DNA of 5,014 nt, from assembly GCA_024860865.1 (NCBI GenBank), contig JACRDV010000145.1, positions 1 through 5,014 of the forward strand, given 5' to 3'. Both the position numbers and the translations under genes were made by a program. Source of the stretch: Methanobacteriota archaeon (lineage in GTDB: Archaea; JACRDV01). Below are positions 1 to 5,014 of the stretch, piece after piece (within the stretch, counting starts at the first letter, position 1; each line of letters starts with the position of its first letter). A model generated the notes under the pieces. That model was given only the letters and a program-made list of their open reading frames with translations, was not told where the DNA came from and did not search any database.

Positions 1-41
1 AAAAGCGAGTCACTCAATTATAATAGCTAAAACATACTAAG

Positions 42-349
42 GCCCCTAGTGACCTCCTCCCAACGCTAAAAGCATTGGGCATCCACCACTTCAAGGACTC
101 GCTCCGTCACCGGAGGCGCAGGTCCGCTCTTGCTTACGGATGCTTTCGAGGTCGCTGCCTTTACTCGGCTATCAACTGCCCTCTTTTCTCCACAGGAGCC
201 CAAAGGGCTAAAGCCTTACCCTGCCCTAACTCGCTTTGCACTTTCACTGCGGGAGGAGCGGCAGCTTAGGGGCTGGGTCACAAATGACTTGTAGGCTCAA
301 GTCCAGCCCTGCCTTGCAGCATATAGCCGCAGGCCTGGCGGCAAAGCGC
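42..349 (-). ncRNA. Candidate structured non-coding RNA of unknown family
   Basis: This stretch is clearly richer in G and C than the AT-rich DNA to its right and holds no convincing protein frame. Read on the minus strand it folds into many helices. CGCTTTGC (348-341) pairs with GCAAAGCG (239-232). GACTTG pairs with CAAGTC around 303-286. GCATCC (143-138) pairs with GGATGC (84-79), enclosing GGAC/GTCC (125-122 with 98-95), which encloses CTCCG-GTGA-CGGAG (115-102), a stem capped by a GNRA tetraloop. CCCAATGC/GCGTTGGG (79-72 with 66-59) contains a G-U pair only on the minus strand, and the GTGA loop is GNRA only on that strand, so both favour minus. A TATA-like element sits the right distance upstream. 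I looked for RNase P (GAGGAAAGTCC, GGCTTA) and SRP RNA (CAGG..GGAA..AGCA) signatures and did not see them. It could be a divergent member of a known class, a long riboswitch-like leader of a gene left of the window, or a new RNA. The 3' end is uncertain. Confidence 0.5.
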
Positions 350-363
350 AAAGAAAATTAAGA

Positions 364-379
364 CTTAAAAATATTAAAA
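364..379 (-). promoter_or_regulatory. Possible TATA promoter for the minus-strand RNA
   Basis: On the minus strand this reads TTTTAATATTTTTAAG, an AT-rich box A-like element. Its centre lies about 24 bases upstream of the first G-rich base of the RNA candidate (near 349), the usual archaeal TATA-to-start distance. The whole flank is AT-rich, so a chance match is quite possible. Confidence 0.3.
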
Positions 380-419
380 TTTTTGAAATTTATTTAGATT
401 CGAACAAAAAACAAGTGGA

Positions 420-453
420 GAGAGGTGACCGAAAGTATCGCAATTCATCTCTC
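420..453 (+). other. RNA-type hairpin in the intergenic region
   Basis: GAGAGGTGA (420-428) pairs with TCATCTCTC (445-453), giving nine base pairs with one G-U that exists only if the plus strand is transcribed. An inner three-pair helix CGA/TCG (430-432 with 438-440) continues it across an asymmetric internal loop. It is followed by a second weak hairpin. This could be a small RNA, a processing signal or a terminator-like element. I saw no clear box C/D pair or H/ACA tail. Confidence 0.35.
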
Positions 454-494
454 AGCTAAGCAAAGAGTATTCTTGCAAAATTATTTGTAAATTT

Positions 495-508
495 TAAAAT
501 GTTCATAA
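495..508. repeat. 14-bp direct repeat, copy 1
   Basis: TAAAATGTTCATAA, repeated exactly at 579-592. The two copies are 84 bp apart from start to start, close to eight turns of B-DNA, so proteins bound to both would face the same side. The sequence is AT-rich, which weakens the significance. Confidence 0.45.
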
Positions 509-578
509 ATGCTTAAAATTACGAAATTATTCTTCCTGATTTCTTGGAAAACTTGAAATTGAGATAATATTGTGAAGA

Positions 579-592
579 TAAAATGTTCATAA
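579..592. repeat. 14-bp direct repeat, copy 2
   Basis: Second exact copy of TAAAATGTTCATAA. It lies about 110 bp upstream of the psmB TATA box, far for a classical archaeal repressor site but possible for an activator or chromatin protein. Confidence 0.45.
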
Positions 593-700
593 GATTGGAC
601 AGAGTTAAGATGTTTAAGAATGGAAATCCATATTTTAAGTAGAACTATTTTCTTAAAGAGTAAATACTAAAACAGCAGAAATAATCCTAAAGGAAAAGCC

Positions 701-708
701 TTATATAA
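701..708 (+). promoter_or_regulatory. TATA box of the psmB promoter
   Basis: TTATATAA is a strong archaeal box A match, preceded by a purine-rich stretch (AGGAAAAG) in the position of the TFB-recognition element. Transcription should start about 25 bases downstream, near 728-735, giving a leader of about 35 bases that contains the ribosome binding site. A small inverted repeat AGTCT-TTT-AGACT (725-737) sits right at the predicted start and could be an operator or a leader hairpin. Confidence 0.65.
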
Positions 709-755
709 TGGAAAATGGACTAAAAGTCTTTTAGACTAATTTTCTTGTTTTGTCT

Positions 756-762
756 GAGGTGA
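756..762 (+). promoter_or_regulatory. Ribosome binding site deciding the psmB start
   Basis: GAGGTGA matches the archaeal anti-Shine-Dalgarno sequence over seven bases. It ends four bases before ATG 767 and one base before TTG 764, which favours the ATG. Confidence 0.75.
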
Positions 763-766
763 CTTG

Positions 767-1399
767 ATGACTATTAAGCGGACTGAAGGTACAACAACAG
801 TAGGTTTAGTTTGCAAGGACGGAGTTGTGTTAGCAACTGAAAAACGAGCGTTGGCAGGTTATCTTATAGCCAGTAAAAGGGCTAAAAAAATCTATGAAGT
901 AGATTTACATTTAGGAGCAACAATTGCCGGCGGAGTTGGCGACTCGCAAGCTTTGGTTAGAATTATACAGGCAAATGCAAAACTTTACAAGTATGAGCAC
1001 GGCCTTCCAATTTCAGTAGAAGCTGTAGCAAATTTAGCTTCAAATGTCTTATTTAATCAGCGATGGTTCCCATTTATAACTGAACTGATAGTTGGCGGAG
1101 TAGACCGAACTGGTTATAGGTTATTTTTCTTAGACCCTGTGGGGGGATTACTAGAAGATAAAATGATTTCAACTGGTTCTGGTTCTCCTCTTGCTTATGG
1201 AGTTTTAGAGGATCAATTTCAAGAAGATTTGCCTGTTGATACGGGAGTAAACTTAGCAATCAGAGCATTGAGAGTTGCAATGGAACGAGATGCAGCTTCT
1301 GGTAATGGTATTGAAGTTGTAACCATTACTAAGGAAGCAGGTTTCAAAACTTTACCACAAAAAGATGTTGAAGATCGGTTGAAGAAGATTAAAGGCTAA
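767..1399 (+). CDS. psmB: Proteasome subunit beta (20S core, catalytic)
   Basis: This is the catalytic beta subunit of the archaeal 20S proteasome, a threonine protease whose rings of seven lie between rings of alpha subunits and degrade unfolded or tagged proteins in the cytoplasm. The 210-residue protein begins with an eight-residue propeptide ending in Gly, to be cut off to expose Thr9 of the TTTVG motif as N-terminal nucleophile. Counting from that Thr, Glu17 (residue 25) and Lys33 (residue 41) are in place, and SGSGS (about 135-140) and RDAASG (174-179, with Asp175 and Ser178) complete the active site. The subunit therefore looks active, and length is typical. I chose ATG at 767 over the in-frame TTG at 764 because GAGGTGA (756-762) is only one base from the TTG but four from the ATG. 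It has its own TATA promoter and precedes the FttA gene by 56 bp. The alpha-subunit gene is not in the window. Confidence 0.97.
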   Translation: MTIKRTEGTTTVGLVCKDGVVLATEKRALAGYLIASKRAKKIYEVDLHLGATIAGGVGDSQALVRIIQANAKLYKYEHGLPISVEAVANLASNVLFNQRWFPFITELIVGGVDRTGYRLFFLDPVGGLLEDKMISTGSGSPLAYGVLEDQFQEDLPVDTGVNLAIRALRVAMERDAASGNGIEVVTITKEAGFKTLPQKDVEDRLKKIKG

Positions 1400-1418
1400 A
1401 AAATTTCTGTCGGTTATC

Positions 1419-1436
1419 TCTTTCGATTTTTATAGT
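1419..1436 (+). terminator. Possible U-rich partial terminator between psmB and the FttA gene
   Basis: The 56-bp gap between the two genes contains a pyrimidine-rich stretch with short T runs (TCTCTTTCG, then TTTTTA). Archaeal transcription ends at U-rich tracts without needing a hairpin, often with FttA, so some transcripts may end here and lower FttA output relative to PsmB. The runs are short and read-through is likely. Confidence 0.3.
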
Positions 1437-1455
1437 AAAAGGTAGTGGATACTAG

Positions 1456-3363
1456 ATGGGAGCAGAAGAAGTACTAAATGAAATCAAGCAGGCAATTAAA
1501 CAACATTTGCCTAGTAATGTCTCTATTGTTAATATTGATTTCGAAGGTCCGGAAATAGTAGTCTATACCGACAATCCAAGTATATTTGCAGAAGATGGCG
1601 AGCTAATTCGCGAGTTAGCAAAAGTTATCAGACGCAGGATAGTTGTTCGTCCAGACCCTTCAGTCCTTGCAGATCCAGAGGATGCAGAGAGAAGAATACG
1701 GGAAATTGCGCCAGAAGATGCTAACATTACCAGTATTTCATTTGATCCAGAAACTGGTGAAGTGATAATTGAAGCAAAAAAACCAGGTCTAGTGATCGGC
1801 AAATATGGAAAAACTCTCAAAGAAATAACTAAAACAATCGGTTGGAGACCAAAAGTCACAAGAGCCCCCCCGATTCCCTCAAAGATAGTTAATAGCACGC
1901 GCCACATTTTAACTCGTGAGCGCGAAGAGCGGAAAAAAAATTTGCAGAGAATAGGGCGTAGGATTTATCGAACGCCTTCTGGTCGCGGTGATTGGATTAG
2001 AGTTACCTCTCTAGGCGGTTTTAGGGAGGTTGGTAGAACAGCAGTATTAGTACAAACTCCTTCAAGTAAGGTGTTGATTGACTGCGGTATTAACGTAGCC
2101 TCAGAAGAGAATGCATATCCTTACCTTAATGTTTCTGAGTTCAGAATTGAAGAGCTAGAAGCCGTAATTGTTACTCATTCACATTTAGATCACTGCGGTC
2201 TGGTTCCTTATCTTTTTAAATATGGTTATGACGGCCCAGTCTATTGCACTTCACCAACCAGAGATTTGATGTCACTATTACAGCTAGATTACATCGAAGT
2301 AACCCATCGCGAAGGCAAGGAAACACCCTATACCTCTAAGGATATTAAAGAAATGATTAAGCATACGATCCCGCTGGAGTATGGTGAAGTAACTGATATA
2401 GCTCCTGGGATTAGGTTAACTCTTCACAATGCAGGTCATATTCTCGGGAGTGCGATCGTTCACCTTCACATTGGAGATGGACTTTACAATTTCGCATACA
2501 CTGGAGACGTAAAATTCGAACCGACAAGACTTTTTGAGCCAGCTGTTTTTAGGTTTCCAAGGCTTGAGACTCTGATTATAGAAAGCACTTATGGTGGACT
2601 TGAGGACATACAGCCCTCAAGACAAGATGCTGAAAGAGAACTTATTAAGACAATTCGAGAGACCATTGCACGAGGCGGCAAAGTATTAATTCCAGTTTTT
2701 GCTGTTGGAAGAGCTCAAGAACTTATGATACTCCTTGAGGAAAGCATTAGACTTGGTATATTCGAAAAGGTTCCTGTTTATATGGATGGTATGATTTGGG
2801 AGGCAGCAGCGATTCATACGGCTTACCCAGAATATCTTTGTAAAGATTTGCGCGACCAAATTTTCCATAAGGGGTTTAATCCATTTGTGTCAGATATGTT
2901 TATTCAAGTTGGAAGTTCAGAGGAGCGGACAAAAATAATTGAAGGTGAGCCATCCGTTATTGTCGCTACCTCTGGTATGATGACTGGGGGACCTGTTCTA
3001 GAATATTTCAAAAAGTTGGCAGAAGATCCAAAGAATATCCTACTTTTCGTTGGATATCAAGCCGAAGGGTCACTTGGTCGAAGAATCCAAAAAGGGTGGA
3101 AAGAAATTCCAATGAGCGGAGCTAATGGAAAAACTGAAGTCATAAAAAATAATATGGAAGTTAAAACAATCCGGGGCTTTTCCGGCCATTCGGATCGGAA
3201 CCAACTAATAGAATATATCCGTAGGCTCTCTCCTAAACCTGAAAGGTTGATAATTTGTCACGGCGAAAATCAAAAGTGTGTAGAATTTGCTAGCGCAATC
3301 CATAAGCTTTTTAAACTAGAAACTAAAGCTCCACTAAATCTAGAAACTATTAGAATTAAATAG
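1456..3363 (+). CDS. fttA: KH-domain beta-CASP ribonuclease FttA (aCPSF1), transcription termination factor
   Basis: This is the archaeal counterpart of the eukaryotic cleavage factor CPSF73. Known family members cut nascent RNA at U-rich sites, terminate RNA polymerase and also act as 5'-3' exonucleases, usually as dimers. The 635-residue length is normal for the family. Residues 1 to about 140 form the N-terminal KH region, with a GxxG loop GKYG at 115-118. The metallo-beta-lactamase domain follows from about 180, with HSHLDH at 241-246, His328 in GHILGS and Asp351 in TGD. The beta-CASP insert and closing motifs show Glu376 (motif A), His578 in SGHSD (motif B) and His602 in CHGE (motif C). 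All zinc and catalytic residues are thus present, so it should be an active nuclease. The start ATG is supported by the family-like N-terminus [11 protein letters not shown], although the ribosome binding site (GGTAGTGG) is weak. It follows psmB in the same direction, an arrangement seen in many archaea, and is probably co-transcribed with it. Confidence 0.96.
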   Translation: MGAEEVLNEIKQAIKQHLPSNVSIVNIDFEGPEIVVYTDNPSIFAEDGELIRELAKVIRRRIVVRPDPSVLADPEDAERRIREIAPEDANITSISFDPETGEVIIEAKKPGLVIGKYGKTLKEITKTIGWRPKVTRAPPIPSKIVNSTRHILTREREERKKNLQRIGRRIYRTPSGRGDWIRVTSLGGFREVGRTAVLVQTPSSKVLIDCGINVASEENAYPYLNVSEFRIEELEAVIVTHSHLDHCGLVPYLFKYGYDGPVYCTSPTRDLMSLLQLDYIEVTHREGKETPYTSKDIKEMIKHTIPLEYGEVTDIAPGIRLTLHNAGHILGSAIVHLHIGDGLYNFAYTGDVKFEPTRLFEPAVFRFPRLETLIIESTYGGLEDIQPSRQDAERELIKTIRETIARGGKVLIPVFAVGRAQELMILLEESIRLGIFEKVPVYMDGMIWEAAAIHTAYPEYLCKDLRDQIFHKGFNPFVSDMFIQVGSSEERTKIIEGEPSVIVATSGMMTGGPVLEYFKKLAEDPKNILLFVGYQAEGSLGRRIQKGWKEIPMSGANGKTEVIKNNMEVKTIRGFSGHSDRNQLIEYIRRLSPKPERLIICHGENQKCVEFASAIHKLFKLETKAPLNLETIRIK

Positions 3364-3367
3364 ATTG

Positions 3368-3380
3368 AAAAAGAAAAAAA
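3368..3380 (-). terminator. T-tract terminator of the sepF-ZPR1 transcript
   Basis: On the minus strand this reads seven T, a C and five T, about 35 bases after the ZPR1 stop codon. Such a U-rich tract is the standard archaeal termination signal. The plus strand has only weak T runs (TTTTATT near 3399-3405), so termination in this 50-bp convergent gap looks better for the minus-strand operon than for the FttA transcript. Confidence 0.55.
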
Positions 3381-3413
3381 TATTTAAATTAAAAACAATT
3401 TTATTACAATTCC

Positions 3414-4004
3414 CTAGCGAAGTGTCTGTGGCATTCGATATTGCTCAATTTCAGAAAAAGATAATCTTTTCTTCTCAATTTTTGCTTCATTTTCTGAAAC
3501 AATTGCTGAGTTCCCAAATGGATCTTCAATAATTAAAGTTAAACTTGTTTGCCCGTCTTTAGCCAACTTAATTAAATTTAAAACTTCTTCTCCTTTCCTT
3601 TTCTGATCAGTCGTATCTGCCCACTTTATGGTCATTTTTACAACATCAGCAACCCTTTCTAACACACCTTCGATATTTGAAATATATCCCTCAGCTTGAG
3701 GGCCAGGAGTTATCGTTATTCCAAGTTCTGGAATTTTAATGACTCCGGTGCTTGATCGAACTACTTTAATGAACAAATCCTGAGGATTACTGACTTTATA
3801 CTTATATCTAGTTGGCTCTTTTTGTTCTAAACACATGATGTCGGACGACCGCAACCCACAGTTTTTACACTGAAGCATAGTCTCCATAACTTCTCCAAAA
3901 TACGGAATCTTTTCTGTGCGACCAAATAGAGTGAAGGCATCCTCCGCTTGACAAGCAGGGCACCTTAACTCAGCAGACAGTAATGTAAATTTACGTTCTT
4001 CCAT
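3414..4004 (-). CDS. ZPR1 zinc-finger domain protein
   Basis: A 196-residue protein with the single ZPR1 module found in archaea; the eukaryotic protein has two. A treble-type zinc finger is visible at the N-terminus: Cys15-x2-Cys18 and Cys46-x2-Cys49, the second pair inside the family signature FGEVMETMLQCKNCG followed by RSSDI. The beta-rich domain follows, with IPELGITITPGPQAEG (about 92-107), NIEGVLER and near the C-terminus IEDPFGNS, all typical of ZPR1. Eukaryotic ZPR1 binds and helps fold translation factor eEF1A; whether the archaeal protein does the same for aEF1A is inference. GGTGA (4014-4018 on the minus strand) precedes the ATG by nine bases. It starts 26 bp after the sepF stop and has no clear promoter of its own, so it is probably translated from the sepF transcript. 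The C-terminal 25 residues are charged and not conserved in any way I recognise. Confidence 0.88.
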   Translation of the reverse strand: MEERKFTLLSAELRCPACQAEDAFTLFGRTEKIPYFGEVMETMLQCKNCGLRSSDIMCLEQKEPTRYKYKVSNPQDLFIKVVRSSTGVIKIPELGITITPGPQAEGYISNIEGVLERVADVVKMTIKWADTTDQKRKGEEVLNLIKLAKDGQTSLTLIIEDPFGNSAIVSENEAKIEKKRLSFSEIEQYRMPQTLR

Positions 4005-4030
4005 TTAATTTATTCACCAAAAAATAGAAA

Positions 4031-4402
4031 TTAGGCTTTGTGCTCTTCGCGATAAATCTTAACTGCTTGAGGCGTCAAAATATATCTGTCTTTATCTATG
4101 CCCGCAATATCTCCGCCTATGCTTTGGCAAACTCCTTTTAATGTTTCAAGCGCTCGTTTTAGTTCTTCAGCATCTTTACTTGCTATCGCTTGCACGTTTA
4201 CAACCAAAATGTTACCTTGATTCAATTCTTCAATGGCTTTTTGCACATCAGTGAAATCCTTAAGCCTCGCTGTTTTTACAAAAGCAGGTCTTGAGCTGTA
4301 AATTCCTCTATCGTATCCTGGTGCCTCTACTTCTATATAATCTTCAAAATTTTTTGTGCTACGATATTCTCCAAATAATTTACCAAGAAAACCTTTGCTC
4401 AT
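4031..4402 (-). CDS. sepF: Archaeal cell division protein SepF (FtsZ membrane anchor)
   Basis: SepF is the essential anchor that ties FtsZ to the membrane at the division site in FtsZ-using archaea. The 123-residue protein starts with a short amphipathic segment MSKGFLGKLFG, fitting the membrane-targeting helix. A variable linker (about 12-38) follows, then the SepF core from about 40: FVKTARLKDFTDVQKA, ILVVNVQAI, a helix with DAEELKRALETLKG, and the signature GGDIAG (96-101) leading to RYILTP (106-111). The size fits archaeal SepF, which is shorter than many bacterial forms. The start is supported by a strong AGGAGG six bases upstream. It is the first gene of an operon with the ZPR1 gene, divergent from the LSm-eL37 pair. 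No ftsZ is in the window. Its presence implies an FtsZ-based division system elsewhere in the genome. Confidence 0.88.
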   Translation of the reverse strand: MSKGFLGKLFGEYRSTKNFEDYIEVEAPGYDRGIYSSRPAFVKTARLKDFTDVQKAIEELNQGNILVVNVQAIASKDAEELKRALETLKGVCQSIGGDIAGIDKDRYILTPQAVKIYREEHKA

Positions 4403-4408
4403 ATTGAT

Positions 4409-4414
4409 CCTCCT
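4409..4414 (-). promoter_or_regulatory. Ribosome binding site of sepF
   Basis: AGGAGG on the minus strand, six bases from the ATG. It is the best Shine-Dalgarno match in the window and fixes the sepF start. Confidence 0.8.
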
Positions 4415-4437
4415 AAGAACTATTGGGAAGATAGAAA

Positions 4438-4445
4438 ATTTAAAT
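4438..4445 (-). promoter_or_regulatory. TATA box for the sepF-ZPR1 operon
   Basis: ATTTAAAT, palindromic but placed for the minus strand: a start about 25 bases downstream falls near 4415-4418, giving a very short leader that just includes the AGGAGG. Confidence 0.5.
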
Positions 4446-4520
4446 CTTTGTCAGACTTTGAGCAGACTTTAATTTCTTATTACAGATGAGTTAGTAAAAT
4501 TTTGAGTATCCTCATAAAAC

Positions 4521-4530
4521 TTTTTAAATA
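4521..4530 (+). promoter_or_regulatory. Upstream TATA-like element in the divergent region
   Basis: TTTTTAAATA resembles archaeal box A. It would start transcription near 4550, giving an LSm leader of about 85 bases, or an unrelated short transcript. A further weak TTTTTAAG lies at about 4567-4574. Which of these is used cannot be told from sequence. Confidence 0.35.
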
Positions 4531-4565
4531 CTATATGCTTCTTTTAGCCAACCAACTTGTTTTGA

Positions 4566-4862
<297 letters not shown>

Positions 4863-4871
4863 GCATGGAGA

Positions 4872-5014
4872 ATGACCAAAGGAACACCGTCTTTCGGAAA
4901 GTATCAAAAGAAAGTTCATATTCGTTGTCGACGTTGCGGTAGGCGGTCATATAATATGACTAAAAAATACTGTTCCGCCTGTGGTTTTGGTAGATCAAAA
5001 AGGATACGAGAGTA
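4872..5014 (+). CDS. rpl37e: Large ribosomal subunit protein eL37 (5' part)
   Basis: The first 47 codons of a small zinc-binding protein of the 50S subunit, cut off by the window end; family members are about 55-65 residues, so only a short basic tail is missing. The N-terminus [10 protein letters not shown] is diagnostic. The zinc finger is formed by Cys19-x2-Cys22 (CRRCGRRS) and Cys34-x2-Cys37 ([11 protein letters not shown]). The ATG at 4872 is chosen because the ATG at 4865 opens another frame. GGAG (4867-4870) is only one base from the start, too close for a standard Shine-Dalgarno interaction, so translation is probably coupled to the LSm gene, which ends nine bases earlier. No promoter of its own is visible. 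Confidence 0.96.
   Translation, partial: MTKGTPSFGKYQKKVHIRCRRCGRRSYNMTKKYCSACGFGRSKRIRE

Larger units (their letters stand above)
361..700. other. AT-rich intergenic region upstream of psmB
   Basis: About 340 bases with no plausible gene on either strand: frames are short and lack ribosome binding sites or family motifs. It holds a 9-bp hairpin (420-453), a weaker hairpin with GCAA/TTGC ends (about 459-475), a 14-bp direct repeat (495-508 and 579-592), an inverted pair TTTAAGAA/TTCTTAAA (613-620 and 650-657) and a small palindrome ATGGA-AA-TCCAT (620-631). It ends at the psmB promoter. Some of these may be regulator binding sites; nothing here proves it. Confidence 0.6.

Noticed and set aside
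75-269. A 64-codon plus-strand frame in the GC-rich island
   Set aside because: It is Arg/Cys-rich low-information sequence, has no ribosome binding site and no family motif, and lies over the dense helices of the RNA candidate. Such frames are a common by-product of structured RNA genes.
265-315. tRNA-like element around AGGCTCAAGTCC
   Set aside because: The T-loop-like sequence has C in place of the conserved T54, its stem has a mismatch, and no acceptor or anticodon arm of suitable spacing exists.
1-360. Assignment of the island to RNase P RNA, SRP RNA, 5S rRNA or a piece of 16S/23S rRNA
   Set aside because: I looked for the conserved RNase P and SRP motifs on both strands and did not find them. 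A short match to the 23S 5' region (GGTGGATGCC) and a 16S-tail-like GTGACCTCCTCC do not extend. A covariance search could still reverse this.
441-461. Box C/D small RNA on the minus strand (CTGA followed by GATGA)
   Set aside because: It resembles a D'/C' pair, but no matching outer C box and D box were found at usual distances.
1074-1259. 61-codon minus-strand frame inside psmB
   Set aside because: Antisense shadow of a well-supported gene, with no motif or ribosome binding site.
1865-1871. Run of seven C in the FttA gene as a possible frameshift site
   Set aside because: The frame continues correctly through it (RAPPIP) and domains on both sides are intact, so it is an ordinary homopolymer.
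1563-1907. 114-codon minus-strand frame inside the FttA gene
   Set aside because: Antisense shadow of the KH region, whose coding on the plus strand is certain from the GxxG motif and family N-terminus.
2686-2868. 60-codon minus-strand frame inside the FttA gene
   Set aside because: Antisense shadow of the beta-CASP domain, with no supporting signals.

Overview
The window is archaeal chromosomal DNA. The evidence is an archaeal-type proteasome beta subunit, a KH-containing CPSF-type ribonuclease (FttA/aCPSF1), an archaeal SepF, a ZPR1 zinc-finger protein, an LSm protein and ribosomal protein eL37, together with TATA-box promoters and GGTGA/GGAGG ribosome binding sites. The coding DNA is AT-rich. 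An archaeon with FtsZ/SepF division is implied, which argues against the ESCRT-only Thermoproteota; a Bathyarchaeia- or Thaumarchaeota-like lineage, or a euryarchaeon, would fit, but the window does not settle this.

Layout. Positions 1-350 are a GC-rich island in AT-rich surroundings, with many nested helices including a GNRA-capped hairpin. It is best read as a structured RNA on the minus strand, of a family I could not identify. Positions 361-760 are an AT-rich intergenic region with a 9-bp hairpin, a 14-bp direct repeat and the TATA promoter of psmB. Positions 767-3363 (+) carry psmB followed 56 bp later by the FttA/aCPSF1 gene. A 50-bp convergent gap with a strong minus-strand T tract follows. 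On the minus strand, read from 4402 down to 3414, are sepF and then a ZPR1-domain gene, an apparent two-gene operon. A 235-bp divergent region with promoters facing both ways separates these from an LSm gene (+) and the 5' part of rpl37e, which runs off the window end.

Most of the genes are housekeeping genes of macromolecule turnover: PsmB degrades proteins, FttA cleaves nascent RNA at U-rich sites and terminates transcription, LSm binds U-rich RNA, and eL37 is part of the 50S subunit. SepF anchors the FtsZ ring. All the proteins look intact with their key catalytic or metal-binding residues present; only eL37 is cut by the window edge. The least explained element, and the best candidate for something undescribed, is the structured GC island at the left end, with mutually competing long-range helices. 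No mobile elements, CRISPR arrays, tRNA or rRNA genes were recognised.
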